From Moraxellaceae bacterium (GTDB lineage: Bacteria > Pseudomonadota > Gammaproteobacteria > Pseudomonadales > Moraxellaceae): a stretch of DNA of 64,000 nt. Positions 43,799-51,881 of this stretch are shown here, piece after piece. The notes beneath the pieces were generated by a model. That model ran no database searches. It saw nothing but the letters and a program-made list of their open reading frames with translations, and had not been told where the DNA came from. A program made the position numbers and the translations under genes. The DNA lies in contig JAJFBF010000001.1 of the NCBI GenBank assembly GCA_020697295.1, positions 1-64,000 of the forward strand. The letters run 5' to 3'. Position 1 is the stretch's first letter, and the number at the start of each line of letters is the position of its first letter.

Positions 43799-44926
43799 AT
43801 GACCCTGCGCTGCGACATCTTCTGCACTGTCATCGACAATTTTGGCGACATCGGCGTGTGCTGGCGCCTGGCCCGCCAGCTGGCGGCCGAGCATGGCCTG
43901 GCCGTCACGCTCTGGGTTGATGACCTCGCCACCTTCGCCCGACTCGCCCCGGCGCTAGCCCCGACGCAGCCGACGCAAGCCCTGGGCGCCATCACCGTGC
44001 GGCACTGGACCGGCGAAATGGCCGATGCCGTCCCGGGCGACCTTGTCATCGAAGGCTTCGGCTGCCCACTGCCCGTGGCCTTTCTCGCGGCCATGCAGGC
44101 GCGTCCCCCGTGCTGGATCAACCTCGAGTACCTGAGCGCGGAGCCCTGGGTCGAGGATTGCCACGGGCTGGCCTCGGTACACCCGGCCACCGGCCTCACC
44201 CGCCACTTCTGGTTCCCCGGCTTCAGCGCGCGTACCGGCGGCCTGCTGCGCGAGGCCGGCCTGCTTGAAAGCCGCGATCGCTTCCGGGCCGACCCCGTCG
44301 ACCAGGTGGAATTCTGGACCCGCATCGGCGTCCCCGAGGCCCTGGAATTCCCCGACCGCGTCTCCCTTTTTGCCTACGAGAATCCGGCCATTCCGGGCCT
44401 GCTCGGCGCCCTGGCCGAGGCCGATACGCCGCGCCTGCTGCTGGTGCCGGAGGGGCGCGCCCTGGGCAACGTCAACGCCTGGGCCGGCACCTCGCTCCAG
44501 GCCGGTGACCGCCACCGTCAGGGCGCCCTCACCCTGGTCGTGCTGCCCCTGCTGGCCACCGACGACTACGACCGCCTGCTCTTTGGCTGCGGCCTCAATG
44601 CCGTGCGCGGCGAGGACTCCTTCGTGCGCGCGCAATGGGCCGGCGCGCCCCTGCTCTGGCATATCTATCCGCAGGAGGAGGATGCGCACCTGATCAAGCT
44701 GGAGGCCTTTATCGGCCGGGTGGAGGCGGCAACGGGAATGCCTGCCCTCTGGGCGGAGGCGCAACGGGCCTGGAACCGGGGCGACCCCGACCCGGCCCTG
44801 TGGCGGGCCGTGCTGGCCGACCTGCCGGCGCTGGCCGGCCCGGCCCGGGCCTGGAGCGACGAGCAGGCCACTGCTCAGGATTTAGCCGGGAAACTGATGC
44901 ACTTTTGGCGCGGGCAGGTAGAATAG
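43799..44926 (+). CDS. earP: EF-P arginine rhamnosyltransferase EarP
   Basis: A 375-residue GT-B glycosyltransferase that transfers rhamnose from dTDP-rhamnose to Arg32 of elongation factor P. The N-terminal [13 protein letters not shown] segment contains Asp13 and Asp17, the known catalytic and binding Asp residues, and the C-terminal nucleotide-sugar site R-G-E-D-S-F is intact. The next gene, 91 bases downstream on the same strand, is efp with an Arg at position 32, confirming the pairing. Confidence 0.96.
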   Translation: MTLRCDIFCTVIDNFGDIGVCWRLARQLAAEHGLAVTLWVDDLATFARLAPALAPTQPTQALGAITVRHWTGEMADAVPGDLVIEGFGCPLPVAFLAAMQARPPCWINLEYLSAEPWVEDCHGLASVHPATGLTRHFWFPGFSARTGGLLREAGLLESRDRFRADPVDQVEFWTRIGVPEALEFPDRVSLFAYENPAIPGLLGALAEADTPRLLLVPEGRALGNVNAWAGTSLQAGDRHRQGALTLVVLPLLATDDYDRLLFGCGLNAVRGEDSFVRAQWAGAPLLWHIYPQEEDAHLIKLEAFIGRVEAATGMPALWAEAQRAWNRGDPDPALWRAVLADLPALAGPARAWSDEQATAQDLAGKLMHFWRGQVE

Positions 44927-45017
44927 CGCCCCTTCGAGCCGCCATCCCCAGGCCCTCCGTACGCCGGAGCCGGGATCGCGCCTGAGATCCCTCTTCAAAG
45001 ACCTTACGAGAATCGCT

Positions 45018-45581
45018 ATGAAAACTGCCCAGGAATGCCGTGCCGGCCAAGTGATCATGATCGGCACCGCGCCCATGGTCATCCTCAAGGCCGAATACAA
45101 CAAGTCCGGCCGCAACTCGGCTGTCGTGAAGATGAAGATGAAGAACCTGCTGACCGGCCAGGCGCAGGAAACCGTCTACAAGGCCGACGACAAGTTCGAG
45201 CCCGTCATGCTCGAGAAGGTCAACGTCACCTACTCCTACTTCGCCGATCCCATGTATGTGTTCATGGACGCCGACTTCAACCAGTTTGAAGTCGAGAAGG
45301 AAAACCTTGGCGACGTCATCCACTTCCTCGAGGAAGGCATGGAAGACATCTGCGAAGTGACGCTGTACGAAGGCAAGGCCATCTCCATCGAGCTGCCCAC
45401 CATCATCGTGCGTGAAGTCGCCTACACCGAACCGGCCGCCAAGGGCGACACCTCCGGCAAGGTCATGAAGACCGCCCGCCTGAACAACGGCTTCGAGCTG
45501 CAGGTCGCGGCCTTCATCGACATCGGCGAGAAGATCGAAATCGACACCCGCACCTTCGAATTCAAGAAGCGCGCGAACTGA
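45018..45581 (+). CDS. efp: Elongation factor P
   Basis: A 187-residue translation factor that relieves ribosome stalling at polyproline stretches. The three beta-barrel domains are complete (KOW-like N-domain, central OB, C-terminal OB ending T-R-T-F-E-F-K-K-R). The loop K-S-G-R-N-S places Arg at residue 32, the acceptor of EarP rhamnosylation, rather than the Lys modified by EpmABC. Start ATG at 45018. An intrinsic terminator follows. Confidence 0.97.
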   Translation: MKTAQECRAGQVIMIGTAPMVILKAEYNKSGRNSAVVKMKMKNLLTGQAQETVYKADDKFEPVMLEKVNVTYSYFADPMYVFMDADFNQFEVEKENLGDVIHFLEEGMEDICEVTLYEGKAISIELPTIIVREVAYTEPAAKGDTSGKVMKTARLNNGFELQVAAFIDIGEKIEIDTRTFEFKKRAN

Positions 45582-45596
45582 TCGCACGTCGGTCAT

Positions 45597-45627
45597 AAAA
45601 AAAGCCCCGCATTGCGGGGCTTTTTTT
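45597..45627 (+). terminator. Intrinsic terminator after efp
   Basis: Seven A, GCCCCGC, loop, GCGGGGC, seven T; starts 16 bases after the efp stop. Same stem as three other terminators in the window. No gene is seen from here to 45846. Confidence 0.95.
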
Positions 45628-45846
45628 ATGACGCCGGGGGCGCGCCGGCAAACCCGTGGAACGCGCTGAAGGCGTCATCCGTTTGATGGCTGTCCGCGAA
45701 CGCGCTACGGCGGGAGGACAGCCGGCCGAACCACCACTTCCGGCTGGGCGGCCAGTCATGTCCACCGTTTGTCATACCTCTTATGGCGTATCAGGGCCCG
45801 CTGACTTACATTCCCGACAAGAGACCCCACCCCAGGAAGCCGTGCG

Positions 45847-47286
45847 ATGGATGCCCGCCTGTGCAAGCTCGCCGTTCTCCTGGCCTGTGCGCTGGGGCCC
45901 CTGCCCGCGCTGGCGGGCAGTTGCCCGTCGCCCCCGCAAGGCTATGGCGCCGCCTGGTGGAGCAGCTACAAGTCCTGGTGCCGCAGTTGCGGCGGCACCA
46001 TCTCCGATACGTACAATGATGCGCAGGCCAATGGCGGCTGCCGCCTGTCGTCCTCCGGCTCCTCTTCATCCTCCTCGTCCTCTGCCGCCAGCACCGGCGC
46101 CGCGATCGGCCAGGCCCTGGGTCAGGCTATTGTCGATGGCTTCAAGCAGGCCCAGGAGCAAGCGCGCATCCGGGCCGAGCAGGCCCGTATCGAGGCCGCC
46201 CGGCTGCAGGCACTGTGGGAACAGGAGGAGGCGGAGCGGCAGCGCCTTTTCCAGGCCAACAAGTCCTCCCTGCTCAGCGCGGCCGGCGTCGAAGGCGGCC
46301 TCCGCCTGCGCGACAGCCGGATCGAGGACGCCGCCACTGCCCAGCGCAACTGGCTGCTGCGCCTGCACCAGCGCGAAATGGATCTGCGCCAGGCGGCCCT
46401 GGCTCGTCTCAAGGACGCCCCTGAAGAAGACTGGTGCAAGCTCAATCTCATTCATGTGCGCCTGCCAACGCCGCCGCTGAACGATGTGGCCGGCCAGTAC
46501 CCGGGCATGGTGCAGCGCTACCTCGGCCATCGCGACGAATGGGACCGGCGCTGCGACGGCCCTTCGGCGCAGGCGGGTTATCGCGATGGCGACAGGGAAC
46601 TGCTGGCGCAACGCCCCTCGATGCCTCGCGCCCCGGCGGCCGCGCCGATACCGGTGGAGGCCGGCACGGTGGACCTCTCCGCGATGCCGGCGACCGCCAC
46701 CGTGGCCAACCTCAAAGACGGGCGCGAAGCGCCGGTAACACCGGTGAGCTGGGGACCGCCGGAAACCGTGCAGCTCATGTTGTCGTCACAGGCGAAGCCG
46801 GCGCTGCCCGCGGCGGCGCAGTACATCGGCAGCGCCATCGACTATCTGAAAGACAAGACCCGCGAGCAGATCGAGGAGACGGTGGGCGAAGCCGTCGCTG
46901 CCCGGCTCGGCATGACCGGCGTGGTGATGATGAATGCCGCGAAGCTGCCGGAGCTGATCCTGCCCAATATCGAAGCCGCCTCCCGCGGTGAGCTCAGCGT
47001 CGGCGAGGCCGACCGCCTGCTGCCACGCGCCGTCAACACGCTCTACAACGTCGGCTCGCTGAGCAATGAAGCGCTGGAAGCAGCGCTGGCCCAGCCCGAC
47101 GCGGCGCAAGGCCTCACACAGTGGGGTAGCGACAAGGCCCGCGCTGCCGCCATCGACACGGCGGCCGAACAGATCGGCCGGGTCACCGGCTCGGAAGCGG
47201 CCGGCAGTGCCGTGCTCATGGCCAGTGAAGCGGCGCGGGCCGCAGGCCTCTGGACCAGCCGCGCCGCCCCCGAAGGCGCCCGCTGA
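45847..47286 (+). CDS. Exported coiled-coil protein of unknown function
   Basis: A 479-residue secreted or periplasmic protein. Residues 1-23 are a signal peptide (ending A-L-A). A short Cys-containing N-domain (Cys at about 26, 45, 48, 65) with two W-rich positions is followed by a polyserine linker near 68-80, a helical region of about 70 residues rich in E-Q-A-R-I and A-E-R-Q-R, and two Ala-rich helical domains to the C-terminus. No family was recognised. The four Cys could make two disulfides. An AGGAAG Shine-Dalgarno precedes the ATG, and the TGA overlaps the next ATG by one base. Confidence 0.75.
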   Translation: MDARLCKLAVLLACALGPLPALAGSCPSPPQGYGAAWWSSYKSWCRSCGGTISDTYNDAQANGGCRLSSSGSSSSSSSSAASTGAAIGQALGQAIVDGFKQAQEQARIRAEQARIEAARLQALWEQEEAERQRLFQANKSSLLSAAGVEGGLRLRDSRIEDAATAQRNWLLRLHQREMDLRQAALARLKDAPEEDWCKLNLIHVRLPTPPLNDVAGQYPGMVQRYLGHRDEWDRRCDGPSAQAGYRDGDRELLAQRPSMPRAPAAAPIPVEAGTVDLSAMPATATVANLKDGREAPVTPVSWGPPETVQLMLSSQAKPALPAAAQYIGSAIDYLKDKTREQIEETVGEAVAARLGMTGVVMMNAAKLPELILPNIEAASRGELSVGEADRLLPRAVNTLYNVGSLSNEALEAALAQPDAAQGLTQWGSDKARAAAIDTAAEQIGRVTGSEAAGSAVLMASEAARAAGLWTSRAAPEGAR

Positions 47287-48074
47287 TGCGCGCTGTCCTC
47301 GCCCTGCTCCTGCTGCTGGCCACGACGCTGCCCGCGGCCGCGGTAGATGCCCCGCGCATCGAGATCCTGCTCAACCAGACGCTGGCGACCCGGGCCGGCA
47401 TGGGGACGCTCGGCAACGGACTGGCGCTCACGCCCGGCCGCCTGGTGCTGCTGGCCGACGCGGCACGCGCCTATGCCGTGGGATGGGGCGGCGTGCAGGG
47501 CGTGAACACCGGCCGCCTGGAAGGCTACGCCTATACCGCCGACGGCCTGCTGCTCGGCATCCGCGGCCGCCAGCTCATGTATCTTGCGGCCGACGGTGTG
47601 CTGAAAACGCTGTGCGGACTGCCCGCGGACGGCATGGGCATCAGTGCCGGCGAAGGCCGGCGCATGTTTCTTTATGAGCGCAATCCGACGGGCAACAGCG
47701 CGCTCTATGAGCTGCTGCCGCAGCGCCGCTTCCGGAAACTGCTGGAATCGCCGCGGCCGATCGCGGCCGTCATCGAAGCCCAGGGCCGCGTGCTGTTCGC
47801 CGCCGGCAATGCCGTGTTCGAGGTGGCGCCGGACAAATCGCTGCGGATCATTGCCGCGCTGCCCGGCACCACGCCGATCCGCGCGCTGGCGAGCGACAGC
47901 GCAGGCAAGACGTTCTATCTCTCCGATGGCGAGAGCGTTTTCAAGCTGCGCGGCGGCGCCGCGTCGGTGCTGCTCAAGGACGCTGGCGGCAGCCTGCTGC
48001 GCGATGGCGATGCGCTGCTCGTGCTGGATCCGCGCCAGTCGCTGCTGCTGCGCATCGTGAATGCTTCACCCTGA
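47286..48074 (+). CDS. Exported beta-propeller-like protein of unknown function
   Basis: A 262-residue protein with a signal peptide (about residues 1-20, ending A-A-A). The mature part shows repeated short strands such as G-Y-A-Y-T-A-D-G-L-L-L-G-I-R, R-V-L-F-A-A-G-N-A-V-F-E-V and K-T-F-Y-L-S-D-G-E-S-V-F-K-L, the look of NHL/SMP-30-type beta-propellers. The ATG overlaps the stop of the upstream coiled-coil gene, so the two proteins are made together and may form a complex. Function unknown. Confidence 0.72.
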   Translation: MRAVLALLLLLATTLPAAAVDAPRIEILLNQTLATRAGMGTLGNGLALTPGRLVLLADAARAYAVGWGGVQGVNTGRLEGYAYTADGLLLGIRGRQLMYLAADGVLKTLCGLPADGMGISAGEGRRMFLYERNPTGNSALYELLPQRRFRKLLESPRPIAAVIEAQGRVLFAAGNAVFEVAPDKSLRIIAALPGTTPIRALASDSAGKTFYLSDGESVFKLRGGAASVLLKDAGGSLLRDGDALLVLDPRQSLLLRIVNASP

Positions 48075-48111
48075 TTTCCTGCCCGACGACAACCATCACC
48101 AGGATACCACC

Positions 48112-49230
48112 ATGCCTATTTTCCGTATCGTCATTGCGTTGCTTGCCGCCACCGCCCTGAGCGGCTGCTACAGCGCCACGCGCACCCTGCCGGCGGACTT
48201 TTACAAAGCTGCCGCCACGACCGGCAACAAGCTGCCAATGCGCGTGGCGGTGGTCACTGACGGCGTGCCCACACAAACGTACCGCACCCGCAACACTCTG
48301 GCCGTGGGCAAAGTGCGGACCCATGCCTACCCGAACGAGGTGGCGAAGATGCTGGGTGAGGTCTACCAGTCCGTATCAGTCGTGCCGACGGCGGCAGCGG
48401 CCGCCGATGCAGACCTGCGCGTCAGTCTGGGCAGTAATTACCCGGAAACCGTGACCCTGGCTTTTCAGGACGGAGAGAGCGGTGAGCCGCTGGCAGCGCT
48501 GGTGGAGCCCGGAGTGAAGGGCGCCAACCAGGGAAAACTCAGTGTCGGCGGGATAATTTTCTTCCACACCATTGCGCTGGCGGGCTTCGGTCCGTTCATT
48601 GAGCAAATGGAAGCCAACAAGCAGGCCAATAACTACAACACCGAGATCCAGAGCGTTACCAACCAGCGCCTGCACACTCTGCGCAGCCGCATCCTGAACA
48701 ACGATGAACTGATGCTGACACGAGCTCAAAAAGCCGAACTGCGCGACCTTGAAGCGCAGGGCGACAGCACGCTGGCCAATGACGACCCGGTGGGTGCGCT
48801 GCTGGCCTACCAGCAGGCGCTAGCCAAAGTGTTTTCCGGCAATGCCCGCGCGCTCGCCCTGCAAGCAAAAGCCGTGAGGGCCGCCATGCGCATCACCGAC
48901 CTCCCGCCCATTCCCGAAGAAGCCCAGGACCTGATGGCCCAAGGCAAGGCTGCCCTCGCCCTGGCCAAGTCGCCCGAGGACTATGCTCCGGCAAGCGAGG
49001 CTATGGAGCGTGCGCTGACGCTGGCGCCGTGGTGGGCCACCGGCCATTTCAACACGGCATTGACCCAGGAAGGCGCCGGCCTCTGGAGCAGCGCGGCGAA
49101 TCACCTGCGGCTGTTCCTGCAGCTCGACCCGCAAACGCCCGAGCGTGAAAAGATCCGCCTGAAAATCGCCGAGCTGGAATTGCACCAGAAGCGCGGCGAC
49201 AAGCCGGTGGGCATGGCGGCCGGCCAATGA
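48112..49230 (+). CDS. TPR-like lipoprotein, tandem paralogue 1
   Basis: A 372-residue lipoprotein (signal ending L-S-G-C, Cys at about residue 17). The N-terminal half begins T-R-T-L-P-A-D-F-Y and has a V-A-K-M-L-G-E-V-Y-Q-S-V-S-V core; a hydrophobic patch lies near residues 150-170. The C-terminal half is helical with TPR-like repeats, including M-E-R-A-L-T-L-A-P-W-W-A-T-G-H-F-N-T-A-L and L-F-L-Q-L-D-P-Q-T-P-E. ATG 48112 is preferred because it starts the signal peptide. The next gene is a paralogue. Function unknown. Confidence 0.75.
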   Translation: MPIFRIVIALLAATALSGCYSATRTLPADFYKAAATTGNKLPMRVAVVTDGVPTQTYRTRNTLAVGKVRTHAYPNEVAKMLGEVYQSVSVVPTAAAAADADLRVSLGSNYPETVTLAFQDGESGEPLAALVEPGVKGANQGKLSVGGIIFFHTIALAGFGPFIEQMEANKQANNYNTEIQSVTNQRLHTLRSRILNNDELMLTRAQKAELRDLEAQGDSTLANDDPVGALLAYQQALAKVFSGNARALALQAKAVRAAMRITDLPPIPEEAQDLMAQGKAALALAKSPEDYAPASEAMERALTLAPWWATGHFNTALTQEGAGLWSSAANHLRLFLQLDPQTPEREKIRLKIAELELHQKRGDKPVGMAAGQ

Positions 49231-49286
49231 TGGCAAGGCCCGTGACGATGCCGCTGGCGCTTGCTAAAAATAATCGGAGAAGATCC

Positions 49287-50423
49287 ATGGAAATGATCGG
49301 AAAGATTTGTCGCGGCGCCGCCATCGCGCTGGCGCTGGCCGCCGTGTCGGCATGCACCGCCACCAAGACCCTGCCCGCCGGCTTCTACACGCCTGCCGCA
49401 GCGCCGGCGGCAAAGCTGCCGCTGAAGGTCGTGGTGGTTTCCGGCGACCTCCCCGCCGAGACACAGCGCAGCCTCGACCCCATCGTCATGGGCAAGGTGA
49501 AGCTGAATACCTATCCGCAGGAAGTCGCGCGGATGCTGGGGGATATCTACCAGTCGGTCTCGGTACAGCCCACCGCTGCCCAGGCGGGCGGCGCCGACCT
49601 CCGGGTCAGTCTCGGCGCCGACTATCCCCGGAATCTTTCCCTCGCGTTCCATGACGGCCAGTCCGGGGCTGCGCTGACCACGCTGTCCGAACCCGGGGTG
49701 CGGGACGCCGGCGTCGACAAGCGCATGTACGGATTCTCCATTCCCTACAACATCATTTTTATTCCGCTGACCGTCGGCATCATCGGCATCGTGGAAATCG
49801 CCATGGCCAACAAGCACGCGAATGTCTACAGCGCCGACATCCAGCAGAAGAGCAACCAGGCCCTGCAGCGATTGCGCGAACGCATCCGGCAGTCGGATGA
49901 GTTGCTGCTGACGCCGGCGGAGAAAGCCGCGCTCCAGGCCCTGGAACGCCAGGCCACCGCAGCCCTCGACAGCGGCGACGCGGTGGGCGCCCTGCTCGGC
50001 TACCAGCAATGCCTGGAGAAGGTGCTGCCCGGCGGCCCGCGCGCGCTCGCCCTGCAGGCCCGGGCGGTGCACGCGGCCTTGGGTATCGCCGAACTGCCCC
50101 CGGTATCGGAGCCGGCGCAGGACCTGATGGCGCGGGGCAAGGCTGCCCTCACCCTGGCCAAGTCCCCGGCCGACTACCTGCCCGCCAGCGCTGCCATGGA
50201 ACGTGCGCTGGCATTGGCGCCGTGGTGGGCCACCGGTCATTTCAATACGGCATTGACGCAGGAAGGCGCCGGGCTCTGGGGCAGTGCGGCCCAGCATCTG
50301 AAGCTGTTCCTGCAACTGGACCCGCAAACGCCCGAGCGTGAAAAGATCCGCCTGAAGATCGCCGAACTGGAGCTGCATCAGGAGCGCGGCGACAAGCCGG
50401 GCGGCATGGCGGCCGGCCGCTAA
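49287..50423 (+). CDS. TPR-like lipoprotein, tandem paralogue 2
   Basis: A 378-residue lipoprotein (signal ending V-S-A-C), collinear with the gene before it: T-K-T-L-P-A-G-F-Y, V-A-R-M-L-G-D-I-Y-Q-S-V-S-V and the same C-terminal TPR-like block ending G-D-K-P-G-G-M-A-A-G. Like paralogue 1 it has a hydrophobic stretch (I-I-F-I-P-L-T-V-G-I-I-G-I-V) in the middle that could insert into membrane. DNA identity with paralogue 1 is much higher near the 3' end than elsewhere. GGAGAAG before the ATG is a good ribosome-binding site. Confidence 0.75.
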   Translation: MEMIGKICRGAAIALALAAVSACTATKTLPAGFYTPAAAPAAKLPLKVVVVSGDLPAETQRSLDPIVMGKVKLNTYPQEVARMLGDIYQSVSVQPTAAQAGGADLRVSLGADYPRNLSLAFHDGQSGAALTTLSEPGVRDAGVDKRMYGFSIPYNIIFIPLTVGIIGIVEIAMANKHANVYSADIQQKSNQALQRLRERIRQSDELLLTPAEKAALQALERQATAALDSGDAVGALLGYQQCLEKVLPGGPRALALQARAVHAALGIAELPPVSEPAQDLMARGKAALTLAKSPADYLPASAAMERALALAPWWATGHFNTALTQEGAGLWGSAAQHLKLFLQLDPQTPEREKIRLKIAELELHQERGDKPGGMAAGR

Positions 50424-50459
50424 GGCGGAGGCCCGGACGCTCCGGCACCTGCCGCATGC

Positions 50460-51695
50460 TCATCGCGCCGCACCGCTCGCGGCGGCCGCAATCGCGCGAA
50501 ACAGTGCCAGGTGCTGCATGATCGGCACGAAATCATCCGAAGTGTAGCGATGATTGCCCGAGGTCTTGACGATCACCGTGCGCGTGGACGGCGACACATA
50601 GATGAACTGGTTGTAGACGCCAATGCCCATGAAGTCGCGCGCGGCGTCCTCGGGAATCCACCACTGGTAGCCGTAGCCGATGCCGAGCTCGTTCTGCTGG
50701 CCCGCCTGCGGCAGGAGATGCGGCGCCGCCATCGCCAGTGATTCCGCAATCCAGCTGGCCGGCACCACTTCCTTGCCATCGATGCGCCCCTTGTCGAGAT
50801 AGAGCTGACCGAAGCGCGCGTAGTCGCGCAGCACGGCATTGAAGCCGCCGAAGCCCATGACCATGCCTTCGCTGTCCGCCAGCCACCAAGCCTCGTTCTC
50901 GGCGCCCATCGGCTGCCAGAGCTTTTCCTGCATGTAGTCGGCGACGCGACGTCCGGTCGCGCCTTCCAGCACCATGGCCAGCACCTGCGTATCAAAACTC
51001 GAATAATGGCGCACGGTGCCGGGCGGGTGCGCGCGCTTGAGCTTTTGCGCATAGGCGTTGAAGGAGCCGCCGAGGACCAGCGTGCGCGCCAGCTGCACCA
51101 CGTCGGCCTGCGGATTGTCGTAGTTCTCGTCGAAGGCGACGCCCGAGGACATCTGCAGCACGTCGCGCAGCGGCACGCCCTCGTAGGCTGTGCCCTTGAG
51201 CTGCGGCGCATAGCGCTCGACCGGATCCATCACGCTCTTGATGCGGCCTTCCTGCTGCGCGATGCCGAGCATGGCGGAGATTGTCGACTTGGCGAGCGAC
51301 CAGGAAACATGCACGTTGTCCGCGCTGTTGCCCTGGTAGTACTGCTCGAAGACAACCCTGCCGTCCTGCAGCACGATAAGGCCGTCGGTGCCGGTATCCT
51401 GCAGGTATTGCGCCGGCGTGAACATTTTATCAAAGGCGCTGAACTGCCCCGGCAACGCGAGCGGTGCGCCCGCCGGCAAGTCGCGCGGCGTGGGTGCGGG
51501 CAGCACACGCACGGCCGGGAACGTTTCTGTCATGTGCGTGAAATTGTGGACGATGCGCCCTTCATCAAACAGCGTCTCCGCCGTATAGGCGCGCTTGAGC
51601 ACCGGATAGAGGCCGACAGCGGCCACCGCCAGGATGGCGAGCAACAGCAGGGCCACGGTGCGGCGATGCCGCGCCAGAAACGAAAACGGGGACAT
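50460..51695 (-). CDS. Serine hydrolase of the beta-lactamase/transpeptidase fold
   Basis: A 411-residue class C beta-lactamase-related hydrolase. One N-terminal helix (about residues 13-30) anchors it to the membrane. The S-x-x-K motif is S-L-A-K in W-S-L-A-K-S at about residues 131-136, followed by Y-S-S in the Y-x-N position. The layout resembles the 6-aminohexanoate-dimer hydrolase (NylB)/EstB group rather than true beta-lactamases. Substrate unknown. It is convergent with the TPR-like lipoprotein pair, separated by only 36 bases. Confidence 0.88.
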   Translation of the reverse strand: MSPFSFLARHRRTVALLLLAILAVAAVGLYPVLKRAYTAETLFDEGRIVHNFTHMTETFPAVRVLPAPTPRDLPAGAPLALPGQFSAFDKMFTPAQYLQDTGTDGLIVLQDGRVVFEQYYQGNSADNVHVSWSLAKSTISAMLGIAQQEGRIKSVMDPVERYAPQLKGTAYEGVPLRDVLQMSSGVAFDENYDNPQADVVQLARTLVLGGSFNAYAQKLKRAHPPGTVRHYSSFDTQVLAMVLEGATGRRVADYMQEKLWQPMGAENEAWWLADSEGMVMGFGGFNAVLRDYARFGQLYLDKGRIDGKEVVPASWIAESLAMAAPHLLPQAGQQNELGIGYGYQWWIPEDAARDFMGIGVYNQFIYVSPSTRTVIVKTSGNHRYTSDDFVPIMQHLALFRAIAAAASGAAR

Positions 51696-51814
51696 GGCGC
51701 AACTCCAGAGGGGCGGGGCTTCCCTGCAACGCAGGAAAGCCGGAAGCGGAGGCCGTGCTTCTCTTTCTTCGCGGAGCGCAGTGCCGCCAGGAAGCGAAGG
51801 ACGCCGGATTCAAT

Positions 51815-51879
51815 GCCTGTTCCAGCAGGTCGGGATTTATCCCGACTGACCCGATGCAGAACTCCTTACTGGAACAGGC
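51815..51879. repeat. Nested inverted repeat containing dispersed palindrome copy 4
   Basis: Outer 11-bp arms GCCTGTTCCAG (51815-51825) and CTGGAACAGGC (51869-51879) enclose the palindrome GTCGGGATTTATCCCGAC at 51829-51846. The 65-base unit has the two-level symmetry of a REP-type or small non-autonomous element. It ends three bases before the stop codon of the gene at 51882. Confidence 0.75.
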
Positions 51880-51881
51880 TC

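Noticed and set aside
45847-50423. Cassette considered as a phage or secretion-system module
   Set aside because: No ATPase, no channel, no phage structural motif and no integrase were seen; composition matches the surroundings.
39754-51695. Amidase plus NylB-like serine hydrolase read as a nylon-oligomer degradation pathway
   Set aside because: The two genes are about 9 kb apart on opposite strands, and both families are broad; similarity to Nyl enzymes alone does not show the substrate.
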